Shown here: positions 1 through 5,330 of the stretch, one piece after another
Numbering within the stretch: position 1 is the stretch's first letter
How the letters are laid out: each line of letters opens with the position of its first letter
Assembly: GCA_019057355.1 (NCBI GenBank)
Contig: DXJM01000260.1
Span: 1-5,366 of the forward strand
Source of the DNA: Promethearchaeota archaeon
GTDB taxonomy: Archaea > Asgardarchaeota > Lokiarchaeia > Sigyniarchaeales > SOKP01
Reading direction: 5' to 3'
DNA length: 5,366 nucleotides
Notes under the pieces: model-generated
The model's input: only the letters and a program-made list of their open reading frames with translations
Told to the model about the DNA's origin: nothing
Database searches by the model: none
Program-made: the position numbers and the translations under genes

Positions 1-47
1 AAAAATTACTGTTTGAATAAATTTATATATCAAAATAATTAATTTCT

Positions 48-56
48 ATTATAAAT
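48..56 (+). promoter_or_regulatory. Possible TATA box of the V4R-protein gene
   Basis: The stretch ATTATAAAT resembles an archaeal TATA box. With the usual spacing of about 26 bases it would place transcription start near position 78-80, giving a leader of about 35 bases before the ATG at 114. A competing candidate, TTTATATAT at 22-30, would give a longer leader. The whole spacer is AT-rich, so such matches occur easily by chance. No Shine-Dalgarno-like sequence precedes the ATG at 114. Confidence 0.25.
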
Positions 57-113
57 CAAAGTATCTTTATGAGAATACGTAATTAAGATCAATTAAAATT
101 TATACGATGTAAA

Positions 114-713
114 ATGTTTAGAAGAGTCAAAAAGGATATTGCGATTAATATTGACGAAAAATTAGGACATATATTTCTTGGAAATAAAGATCTAAGATTA
201 CTCATGTTAAGACCAATAGATTTAATTGAATTTGCCGAATTTGCAGGTTCCTCTGCAGAAGATATACTTTTATGGACAGGAAAAACAATTGGAAAGCATT
301 TGTCAACAACATTAATACCTGATATTTTATGGGAAAATGAATCACTTTCCATTAAAAAACAAGCGATAAAAGGAATTTTAGATACTTTAGAGCATTTAGG
401 TTTTGGTAAATTACGATCAAGAGTAACAAAAAATGCTGTTGAAATATATGTCTACGAAGCTCTTTCAATTGCTGAAAAACAAAACATTATGGCAAAGAAT
501 ATATGTAGGATTTATCAGGGTGTTTTTCACGGATTGTTTGAAAATATGGAACTTGACGTTGATGCTGAAGAAATACAATGTTGCTTATTGGATGATGAGG
601 CATGCGTCTTTAAATTTACTTTAATGGATGGTGAATTTGATGACGCGGATATTGATCCCGAAAATCTTGAGGACCAAGAAAAATATAGTTCCTTATTTCC
701 AATAGATATTTAA
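114..713 (+). CDS. V4R (4-vinyl reductase-like) domain protein
   Basis: This 199-residue soluble protein has no signal peptide or membrane segment. The N-terminal part (residues 27-62) runs from a LRLLMLRPIDL stretch into helical sequence ending in a GKTIGKHL segment, the pattern expected at the start of V4R-type domains. Residues 128-168 are the clearest signature: a helix with YQGVFHGLFE, then AEEIQCC and ACVFKF, giving Cys156 and Cys164 with seven residues between them, as in V4R proteins where these cysteines sit near the ligand or metal site. The family (BchJ-like, related to heme-NO-binding folds) is thought to bind small hydrophobic ligands or metal, and archaeal members often act as sensor domains. 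The ligand here is unknown, and no DNA-binding or kinase domain is attached. The tail (172-190) is strongly acidic. ATG 114 is the only start available, because an in-frame TAA lies at 84-86 and no GTG or TTG lies between. There is no visible Shine-Dalgarno site. The domain call comes from motif recognition, not a search. Confidence 0.7.
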   Translation: MFRRVKKDIAINIDEKLGHIFLGNKDLRLLMLRPIDLIEFAEFAGSSAEDILLWTGKTIGKHLSTTLIPDILWENESLSIKKQAIKGILDTLEHLGFGKLRSRVTKNAVEIYVYEALSIAEKQNIMAKNICRIYQGVFHGLFENMELDVDAEEIQCCLLDDEACVFKFTLMDGEFDDADIDPENLEDQEKYSSLFPIDI

Positions 714-720
714 ACAAGAT

Positions 721-740
721 AAGAAATGCATTTTCTTTCT
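721..740 (+). terminator. Hairpin with T-rich arm after the V4R gene
   Basis: The arms AAGAAA (721-726) and TTTCTT (732-737) can pair around a five-base TGCAT loop just after the stop codon at 711-713. The right arm and following bases are pyrimidine-rich, which suits archaeal transcription termination. The stem is short and AT-rich, so it is weak as a structure; the T-rich run is the more relevant signal. Confidence 0.3.
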
Positions 741-817
741 AAATTTATTTGCTCTCTAGTGCACCCGCTTTTCTACGATCAAAACAAAAATATTCTTAAA
801 TAAAATATTAAAAAACA

Positions 818-837
818 TTCTCGCTCCCTCCTTTTTT
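818..837 (+). terminator. Pyrimidine tract ending in T6
   Basis: Twenty bases with a single G run through CTCCCTCC into six T residues (832-837). Archaeal RNA polymerase commonly terminates at T-rich pyrimidine tracts on the non-template strand, so this may end transcripts from the V4R gene before the small zinc-ribbon gene starts at 884. The function is inferred from composition only. Alternatively the two genes are co-transcribed and the tract has no role. Confidence 0.3.
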
Positions 838-872
838 AAGATAGTTTCGTTTCTAAAATCTTAAAATAATTT

Positions 873-878
873 GAGGTG
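873..878 (+). promoter_or_regulatory. Shine-Dalgarno site for the zinc-ribbon protein
   Basis: GAGGTG matches six bases of the sequence complementary to the archaeal 16S rRNA 3' end (AGGAGGTGAT). It ends five bases before the ATG at 884. This spacing favours ATG 884 over the in-frame ATG at 890 and is the main reason to believe the short gene is translated. Confidence 0.7.
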
Positions 879-883
879 TATTC

Positions 884-1057
884 ATGACCATGTCTTCTCT
901 TGAACACGTGTGCTTAGAATGTGGAAAAATATTTCATAATAAATTAGGAATTGCCATTTGCTCTTCATGTTTAGTAAGCGAAAAGATAAACCATCAAAAG
1001 GGAATTCGCTCCAAATATAACACCGTGTTTCTTTATTTGAACGGAAAAGAAATATAA
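884..1057 (+). CDS. Small zinc-ribbon protein (57 aa)
   Basis: The frame encodes 57 residues and ends at TAA 1055-1057. It holds two CxxC pairs, Cys10/Cys13 (VCLEC) and Cys26/Cys29 (ICSSC), separated by twelve residues: the layout of a four-cysteine zinc ribbon or rubredoxin-like knuckle. The segment after the second pair is basic and polar (several Lys, Arg and His between residues 34 and 44), which would suit nucleic-acid or protein binding. I do not recognise a named family, and no membrane segment or signal peptide is present. A strong GAGGTG ribosome site five bases upstream supports real expression. The gene lies 170 bp after the V4R gene and 333 bp before cdhA on the same strand, so it is probably its own unit. 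It could be a small transcription-associated or adaptor protein, but no function can be assigned. Confidence 0.68.
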   Translation: MTMSSLEHVCLECGKIFHNKLGIAICSSCLVSEKINHQKGIRSKYNTVFLYLNGKEI

Positions 1058-1221
1058 AATTGCCCCTATTAACAGTAAAAGATGCAACATTTCTGATTTA
1101 AAATGTTATTAAAAAAATAGCTAATTTTTAATTTAGATTAACATCGATTAAATATTAAAGCCCACTAAGATTTGATTTAATTTTAGGGAAGAATAAAAAA
1201 AAAAAAGAGTTACCCAAGTAT

Positions 1222-1241
1222 TAGTGTGAAATTTCACACTA
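1222..1241. promoter_or_regulatory. Perfect 20-bp palindrome, probable operator
   Basis: TAGTGTGAAATTTCACACTA is identical to its own reverse complement over all 20 bases, with the dyad axis between 1231 and 1232. It is less AT-rich than its surroundings, with GTGTG and CACAC arms. It stands 5 bp before a TATA-like TTATAATA, where the TFB recognition element would lie, so a bound dimer could block or recruit transcription factors. It has no spacer loop, so it suits a dimeric helix-turn-helix protein better than an RNA hairpin. The regulator is unknown; cdhA is the likely target because it is the next gene downstream. Confidence 0.6.
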
Positions 1242-1246
1242 CTACA

Positions 1247-1254
1247 TTATAATA
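1247..1254 (+). promoter_or_regulatory. TATA-like box next to the palindrome
   Basis: TTATAATA immediately follows the 20-bp palindrome. If used, transcription would start near 1277 and cdhA would carry a leader of about 110 bases. A second candidate at 1335-1344 is closer to the gene, and which is used cannot be decided from sequence. Confidence 0.35.
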
Positions 1255-1334
1255 TTTTTGTCCAAATACATTAAACAATATAATGAGCAACTTTTAAACA
1301 TTTAAAACTCTCTTATTCATAGAACTTTAAAATG

Positions 1335-1344
1335 ATATAATATA
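1335..1344 (+). promoter_or_regulatory. TATA-like box proximal to cdhA
   Basis: ATATAATATA lies about 50 bp before the cdhA start. Standard archaeal spacing predicts a start site near 1366, leaving a leader of about 25 bases that would still include the GTGAT ribosome site at 1378-1382. The leader length is typical, which slightly favours it over the distal box. Confidence 0.4.
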
Positions 1345-1377
1345 CATACAATTATTAAAATATTAAAAAACAATCAC

Positions 1378-1382
1378 GTGAT
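1378..1382 (+). promoter_or_regulatory. Shine-Dalgarno site of cdhA
   Basis: GTGAT is complementary to the extreme 3' end of archaeal 16S rRNA and lies eight bases before ATG 1391. It forms the right half of a perfect 10-bp palindrome, ATCACGTGAT (1373-1382). An in-frame TAA at 1382-1384 overlaps it, so no earlier cdhA start is possible. Confidence 0.5.
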
Positions 1383-1390
1383 AAAAAAAC

Positions 1391-3739
1391 ATGACAGAAA
1401 AAGGAGCAAAACTCAAAATTGAATCCTATAAAGGACCACTCGGTACGATAAAGGGATTTGAGTTTACTACGGGCAAGATAGTGAGTGAAGGGGATGAAAG
1501 TGATTGGGAACCTATGGGTCCACATCCAAAACCTCATATCCCAACCTTGCGCCCATGGTTCTTTAAACTCATGGAAAGGTACAATCCGACATACATGCCT
1601 ATCTGTGACATGTGCTGCCTTTGTACTTTTGGTAAGTGTAATCTTTCCAAGGGAAGAACTGGAGCTTGCGGAATAAATATGGAAACACAGAATGCTCGAA
1701 TCGTAGAGATTGCTTGTTGCATTGGTGCATCTTGTCATAGTGCCCATGGAGATCATTTACTTCACTGGTTAAAAGAAAAATACGGAAACATCCCAATTAA
1801 TTTTGGAAATAACATTGCTGTTGAGATGCCTTGCACAAGATTAATAGTGGGAATGAAACCAGAAACCCTGGAGGATTTAGAAACTGCTATGGAATGGGTT
1901 CATTTTACCATAACTCATTTATTAGCTGCGAGCCATACGGGTCAAGAAAGTAACCATCTTGATTATGAATCCAAAAGCTTCTTGGCTGGTTTAGCTGATT
2001 CTGTTGGAATGGAAATTTCTGATGCGGTTCAAATTGCAGCATATGGTTTCCCAGTTGGAGATCCTAATGTTCCAATTGTAGAATTAGGAATGGGGACATT
2101 AGACACATCTAAAGCAACCATCTTAATGATAGGACATAATGTTGCACCTGGTGTTGAATTAGTTGATTATATTCGTGAAAAAGGTATTGAAAATCAAATA
2201 GAGGTTGGAGCTATCTGTTGTACTGCTCATGATTTGACTAGATACTATAGTGGTGCTAAAATTGTTGGCTCAATGTCAAGGCAATTACATGTCATTAGAT
2301 CTGGAATACCTGATGTGGTAATGGTTGATGAACAATGCGTTAATCTTCGTTCTTTTGAACAAGCTCAATTAATTGGAGCACCTTTTATAGCAACTAATGA
2401 AAAAAATATGGGAGGCCTTCCTGATAGAACAGCAGATCCTGTTAAAAATATTATCGAGGATTTAGTCAGTGGCAAAACCCCTGGTGTTTTAATACTTGAC
2501 CCAATCAAGGCAGGTGCCGTTGCGGTAGAAACTGCAATTAAAGTAAAGCCTATTAGAGCCGGAAGAAGTGCGATTCCGGATGAAAAAGGATGCATCGATA
2601 TGGCAATGAACTGTAATGGATGTGGAAATTGTCAAAGAAATTGTCCAAATGATTTACCCCTTGTAGAAGGTGTAAAACTTGCTAAGGACGGAGATTTCTC
2701 AGTTTTAGGCGATTCATTCGATGCGTGTCTTGCATGTGGTCGTTGTGAAGCAGATTGCATGAAAGAAGTCTCTCCGCTAACTTTAATTATGTATGCTGGA
2801 AGGGAGAAAATTAGAAATGAGAAATTTAATTGCAGAGTCGGAAGGGGTCCTATTCAAGATACAGAAATTCGAAATGTTGGAGCACCAATCGTATTAGGAG
2901 AGATTCCGGGAATTGTAGCAATTATTGGATGCGCAGATTACGCAAAAGAAATTCAGGAGTTATATAAAATGGCAGAAGAATTCTTGACAAGAAATTATAT
3001 CGTATGTGTTTCTGGATGTGGAGCCATGGATATTGGTCTAGTTAAGGATGAAGAAGGAAAAACTCTTTATGACAGGTTCCCCGGAGTTTTTGATAGAGGT
3101 GGGCTTGTAAATGTTGGATCTTGTGTATCCAATCCTCATATTACTGGAGCTGCTTGTAAAGTGGCAAATATATTTGCAAGACGTCCATTAAGGGGCAATT
3201 TTGAAGAGATAGCAGATTATATATTGAACAGGGTTGGAGCTGTAGGGGTAGCATGGGGTGCCATGAGCCAAAAAGCCGCCAGTATTGCAAGTTCTGCTAA
3301 TGGATTAGGCGTTCCTGCTGTTTGCGGTCCTCATTCCGCAGAATACAGGCGCATGTATCTCGGGAAGAGTTATGAAGAAGAAAATTGGAAAGTATTCAAT
3401 GCCCGGGATGGTACTGGAGGTCATTTAGTAGGACCTGGTCCGGAACATTTATTAACAACAGCCGAATCAATCGAACAAGCAATTTGCTTAGTCGCGAAAC
3501 TTTGTTTAAGACCTGCCGATAACTCCAAGGGAAGAATGATAAAATTATCTCATTGGGTTGATCTTGAACGGAAATACAAAAGTGTTGAATTTCCAGAGGA
3601 TCTAGATAAATACATCAGAGTTGAAGCAGACATACCAATTAGTATTAAAGATGGTGTCTTGGCTTATTTGAAAGAAAAGGGTTGGAAACCATCGGAACTT
3701 GTTGATCCAACCTTGTTGAAAAGAATTTGCCACACCTAA
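1391..3739 (+). CDS. cdhA: CODH/acetyl-CoA synthase complex, alpha subunit (Ni-Fe CO dehydrogenase)
   Basis: This 782-residue cytoplasmic enzyme interconverts CO2 and CO at a Ni-Fe-S C-cluster, supplying or oxidising the carbonyl group of acetyl-CoA in the archaeal Wood-Ljungdahl pathway. It looks full length, as archaeal CdhA proteins are near 800 residues. Order of motifs: an N-terminal cluster with Cys72, Cys75, Cys78, Cys83 and Cys93 (CxxC-x2-C-x4-C-x9-C, B/D cluster ligands), then the CHSAHG motif (115-120) carrying an active-site His. By analogy with bacterial CooS the C-cluster ligands are His249 (IGHN), Cys277 in AICCT, Cys316 (DEQC), Cys514 (IIGC), Cys543 (SGCG) and Cys578 (GSCVSN), and the catalytic Lys is Lys628 in MSQKA. 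An inserted double ferredoxin segment (Cys408/411/414/418 and Cys446/449/452/456) holds two extra 4Fe-4S clusters and separates archaeal CdhA from bacterial CooS. No ligand is missing. The start is fixed by an in-frame stop just upstream. The epsilon subunit gene cdhB, which usually follows directly, is absent here. Confidence 0.96.
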   Translation: MTEKGAKLKIESYKGPLGTIKGFEFTTGKIVSEGDESDWEPMGPHPKPHIPTLRPWFFKLMERYNPTYMPICDMCCLCTFGKCNLSKGRTGACGINMETQNARIVEIACCIGASCHSAHGDHLLHWLKEKYGNIPINFGNNIAVEMPCTRLIVGMKPETLEDLETAMEWVHFTITHLLAASHTGQESNHLDYESKSFLAGLADSVGMEISDAVQIAAYGFPVGDPNVPIVELGMGTLDTSKATILMIGHNVAPGVELVDYIREKGIENQIEVGAICCTAHDLTRYYSGAKIVGSMSRQLHVIRSGIPDVVMVDEQCVNLRSFEQAQLIGAPFIATNEKNMGGLPDRTADPVKNIIEDLVSGKTPGVLILDPIKAGAVAVETAIKVKPIRAGRSAIPDEKGCIDMAMNCNGCGNCQRNCPNDLPLVEGVKLAKDGDFSVLGDSFDACLACGRCEADCMKEVSPLTLIMYAGREKIRNEKFNCRVGRGPIQDTEIRNVGAPIVLGEIPGIVAIIGCADYAKEIQELYKMAEEFLTRNYIVCVSGCGAMDIGLVKDEEGKTLYDRFPGVFDRGGLVNVGSCVSNPHITGAACKVANIFARRPLRGNFEEIADYILNRVGAVGVAWGAMSQKAASIASSANGLGVPAVCGPHSAEYRRMYLGKSYEEENWKVFNARDGTGGHLVGPGPEHLLTTAESIEQAICLVAKLCLRPADNSKGRMIKLSHWVDLERKYKSVEFPEDLDKYIRVEADIPISIKDGVLAYLKEKGWKPSELVDPTLLKRICHT

Positions 3740-3769
3740 TCTTTTTTTTTGTTTTTATTTCTTATTTTT
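3740..3769 (+). terminator. T-rich terminator after cdhA
   Basis: Directly after the stop codon is a run of nine T (3742-3750), then further T blocks (3752-3756, 3758-3760, 3765-3769) with few other bases. Oligo-T tracts without a stem are the usual intrinsic archaeal terminator. This suggests that cdhA transcription mostly ends here and that the next gene has its own promoter. Confidence 0.7.
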
Positions 3770-3780
3770 AAACCAAAATA

Positions 3781-3788
3781 TTATAAAA
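3781..3788 (+). promoter_or_regulatory. TATA box of the 70-aa protein gene
   Basis: TTATAAAA is a good archaeal TATA match. It predicts a start near 3810 and a leader of about 30 bases containing the purine-rich GGAAGGGA ribosome site (3827-3834), seven bases before ATG 3841. Its position after the cdhA terminator supports a separate transcript. Confidence 0.5.
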
Positions 3789-3840
3789 CCTTCTAAATTT
3801 CTATAATCTAAAAAAACCGTATTATTGGAAGGGAAATGAA

Positions 3841-4053
3841 ATGGAGAAAAAAAATAAAGACCTCATGAAATTATCCACATTATTAAAGCATTGGTCAGAA
3901 CATAACGAATCTCATAAAGAATCCTTCATTAAGTGGCGCGATATTGCAGAAAATTATAATTTAGAAGGAGTTGTTGATAAGTTGAACAAAGCAATAGAAA
4001 TGCTGGATCAAAGTACTGTTTATTTATTAAAAGCTAATGAAGAATTGAAATAA
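3841..4053 (+). CDS. Small helical protein with spaced histidines, next to cdhA
   Basis: This 70-residue, charged, soluble protein is predicted to fold as two or three helices: residues 6-37, a turn around Tyr39-Asn40-Leu41, then 42-68. The first helix carries HWSEHNESH with His17, His21 and His25 at i, i+4 and i+8, which would line up on one helix face, plus Trp18 and Trp32. That pattern could bind a metal such as nickel. It recalls small helical-hairpin domains with an HWxEHNxxH motif that I associate, from memory and unchecked, with hydrogenase and nickel/cobalt-handling genes of anaerobes. There is no Cys, no signal peptide and no membrane segment. The gene follows cdhA by 101 bp with its own TATA box and a GGAAGGGA ribosome site, and ends 31 bp from the convergent GTPase gene. 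A nickel-delivery or CODH-assembly role is inferred only from the His pattern and the neighbour; a generic coiled-coil adaptor is equally possible. Confidence 0.72.
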   Translation: MEKKNKDLMKLSTLLKHWSEHNESHKESFIKWRDIAENYNLEGVVDKLNKAIEMLDQSTVYLLKANEELK

Positions 4054-4084
4054 AATCTTATTCTTTACTCGTTCAAAAAATAGA
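4054..4084. terminator. Short convergent intergenic spacer with T tracts for both strands
   Basis: The 31-bp gap between two convergent genes is T-rich on the plus strand just after the small gene (CTTATTCTTTACTC region, 4057-4070), and has six A at 4075-4080, which read as T6 on the minus strand just after the GTPase stop codon. Each gene therefore has a plausible oligo-T terminator in the same small gap. Confidence 0.45.
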
Positions 4085-5293
4085 TTACAAGAAAAGATTA
4101 ATCAGGGGTAATAGCTGTTCTTTGAAATAATCTACTTTTTCATAAACTAATTCGGGATTTTCAGATAGGATCCATAGGAAAACGGGAATTTGAAGCTCTG
4201 AGTATTCGAAAAGCTTTTCTCCTCGGATTGTAAAACCATTTAATGGAAAATCGAGCGATATAATCTTTTCTCTGATGAGCCCTATCGAACTATGAAAATT
4301 TGAAAGGGTTTGCATTAATAAAGCCGTATTATTAACCAGCATTTCATCAATGCTTGTTCGTGTATAGCTCCCAAAAATTAAGCCATCCATGGAAATCAAG
4401 CTGGCGGCTTTTGCTTCTATAGTTCTTGTAAAATCTTCAAGGATATTTTCTACGATCTCTGAAGTTTCAGAGATTTTCTTTAATGCAATGCTAAACATTT
4501 GCATGATTGATTCTTTTTGGAATATTGTTGTATCACAATAATCAATAGATGCCCTCCCATATTCCTTTGTGATAAGATCTAATTTGCTTATTATTTCATT
4601 TTTATTTTTTTGCCATTGTAATGTTTTTCGAATATCAGGATCACTTTTATTAAGAACCGCTAGAATTGGAGGATGTTCCTCTAAATCCTTTAAAACATTC
4701 AATACCTTGCGGAAATATTCTGTTGCTTCATCATATCGGTCGGGATCTTGTGTATCAATCACATATAAAATTAAATCAACTTCTGTAAAGAAAATCTCGG
4801 GTTTAAGAAAGTAATACTTATCTCTATATTGCACTTGACCTCCGAGATCCCATGACATGATTGGATATCCAAAAAAGTCTAGTTTTTCTCGTTGAACCCC
4901 CTTCGTTGGCAAGAGTGATTTAATTATTGAAAACTTATCTTGGATGACTGCTAAAATTGAGGTTTTCCCACCATTATCCAATCCAATCAATAAGAGTTTT
5001 TTTTGTTCTTTCATTTGCTCCTTTATAACTTTCTCCAGAACCTTAGCAATTTTTATCCATTTTGAAAAAATTTGGAAAGATAAACCAGATATCTCTGGAG
5101 GATTCTCAGGATTCAATGTTGCTAAATCCCCAATTGTTCGGATATTCTTTTCAACTAGCTTGTCTGAATTAATCGAATCCACTCCAATTAACGTCTCGGG
5201 TTTGAGGGTTAATATTGCTGAAAGTTCCTCTGGTATTACTGCTGTACGTTTAAAAAAATCCTTAATTTTTGTTAAACTCTCATCATTGGACAT
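4085..5293 (-). CDS. HhH-Arf/Rag-type GTPase with roadblock-like domain
   Basis: This 402-residue soluble protein has three parts. Residues 30-90 resemble a helix-hairpin-helix unit (LIGVDSINSDKLVEKNIRTI, then a GLSFQIFSKWIKIA helix). Residues 97-275 are a Ras-superfamily G domain: P-loop GLDNGGKTS (104-112), switch I PTKG with Thr130 for Mg, WDLGGQ (148-153) with Gln153 at the catalytic glutamine position, and NKSD (215-218) for guanine. GLDNxGKT and WDxGGQ are Arf-type. The G5 region DTTIFQKES (254-262) and the ILYVIDTQDPDRYDEA stretch look more like Rag/Gtr proteins. Residues 280-400 resemble a roadblock/LC7 or longin-like domain (AKAASLISMDGLIFGSY, 294-310), as at the C terminus of Rag GTPases. 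There is no Gly2 or amphipathic Arf helix, so membrane attachment by myristoylation is unlikely. Such GTPases abound in Asgard archaea; the cellular role is unknown. The gene stands alone and converges on the small gene at 3841. ATG 5293 is preceded by a TATA box but no ribosome site, suggesting a near-leaderless mRNA. Confidence 0.87.
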   Translation of the reverse strand: MSNDESLTKIKDFFKRTAVIPEELSAILTLKPETLIGVDSINSDKLVEKNIRTIGDLATLNPENPPEISGLSFQIFSKWIKIAKVLEKVIKEQMKEQKKLLLIGLDNGGKTSILAVIQDKFSIIKSLLPTKGVQREKLDFFGYPIMSWDLGGQVQYRDKYYFLKPEIFFTEVDLILYVIDTQDPDRYDEATEYFRKVLNVLKDLEEHPPILAVLNKSDPDIRKTLQWQKNKNEIISKLDLITKEYGRASIDYCDTTIFQKESIMQMFSIALKKISETSEIVENILEDFTRTIEAKAASLISMDGLIFGSYTRTSIDEMLVNNTALLMQTLSNFHSSIGLIREKIISLDFPLNGFTIRGEKLFEYSELQIPVFLWILSENPELVYEKVDYFKEQLLPLINLFL

Positions 5294-5320
5294 ATTTTAA
5301 AAGCTCTTTGATATTTTAAT

Positions 5321-5330
5321 ATTTATAATA
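5321..5330 (-). promoter_or_regulatory. TATA box of the GTPase gene
   Basis: On the minus strand the sequence reads TATTATAAAT, centred about 32 bp before the ATG at 5293. Typical archaeal spacing puts transcription start within a few bases of the start codon. With no Shine-Dalgarno match in the gap, a leaderless or very short-leader transcript is likely. Confidence 0.5.

Larger units (their letters stand above)
1058..1390 (+). other. 333-bp non-coding regulatory region upstream of cdhA
   Basis: No convincing reading frame is present on either strand. The region holds a 7-bp AT-rich inverted repeat (AACATTT 1086-1092, AAATGTT 1101-1107) that may form a hairpin after the zinc-ribbon gene, a run of twelve A residues (1195-1206), a perfect 20-bp palindrome (1222-1241), TATA-like boxes at 1247-1254 and 1335-1344, and the ribosome site of cdhA. 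It is the longest spacer in the window, as would suit a regulated promoter. Confidence 0.6.

Noticed and set aside
89..352. Open frame of 87 codons on the minus strand opposite the V4R gene
   Set aside because: The plus-strand frame has the coherent domain signature, and the minus-strand product has none.
1086..1107. Inverted repeat AACATTT / AAATGTT as a riboswitch or structured RNA
   Set aside because: The stem is only seven AT-rich pairs with no conserved loop or further helices, and is not distinguishable from chance in this spacer.
1195..1206. Run of twelve A residues
   Set aside because: Homopolymer runs are expected in such AT-rich spacers. It is not within a coding region and could also be an assembly-length artefact.
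1355..1756. Open frame of 133 codons on the minus strand over the start of cdhA
   Set aside because: It lies opposite conserved CdhA sequence including the N-terminal cysteine cluster, has no plausible promoter or ribosome site, and its translation shows no recognisable domain.
2365..2595. Minus-strand frame of 76 codons with hydrophobic stretches, resembling a small membrane protein
   Set aside because: It is fully antisense to conserved CdhA sequence. The hydrophobicity is a by-product of reading the opposite strand of a charged, glycine-rich region.
3836..3868. Alternative ATG at 3836 overlapping the start of the 70-aa gene
   Set aside because: This frame stops after ten codons, while ATG 3841 opens a complete frame with a better-placed ribosome site.
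4944..5300. Open frame of 118 codons on the plus strand opposite the GTPase N-terminal region
   Set aside because: It is antisense to well-supported HhH and P-loop coding sequence; its product is low in recognisable features and reads like a shadow frame.
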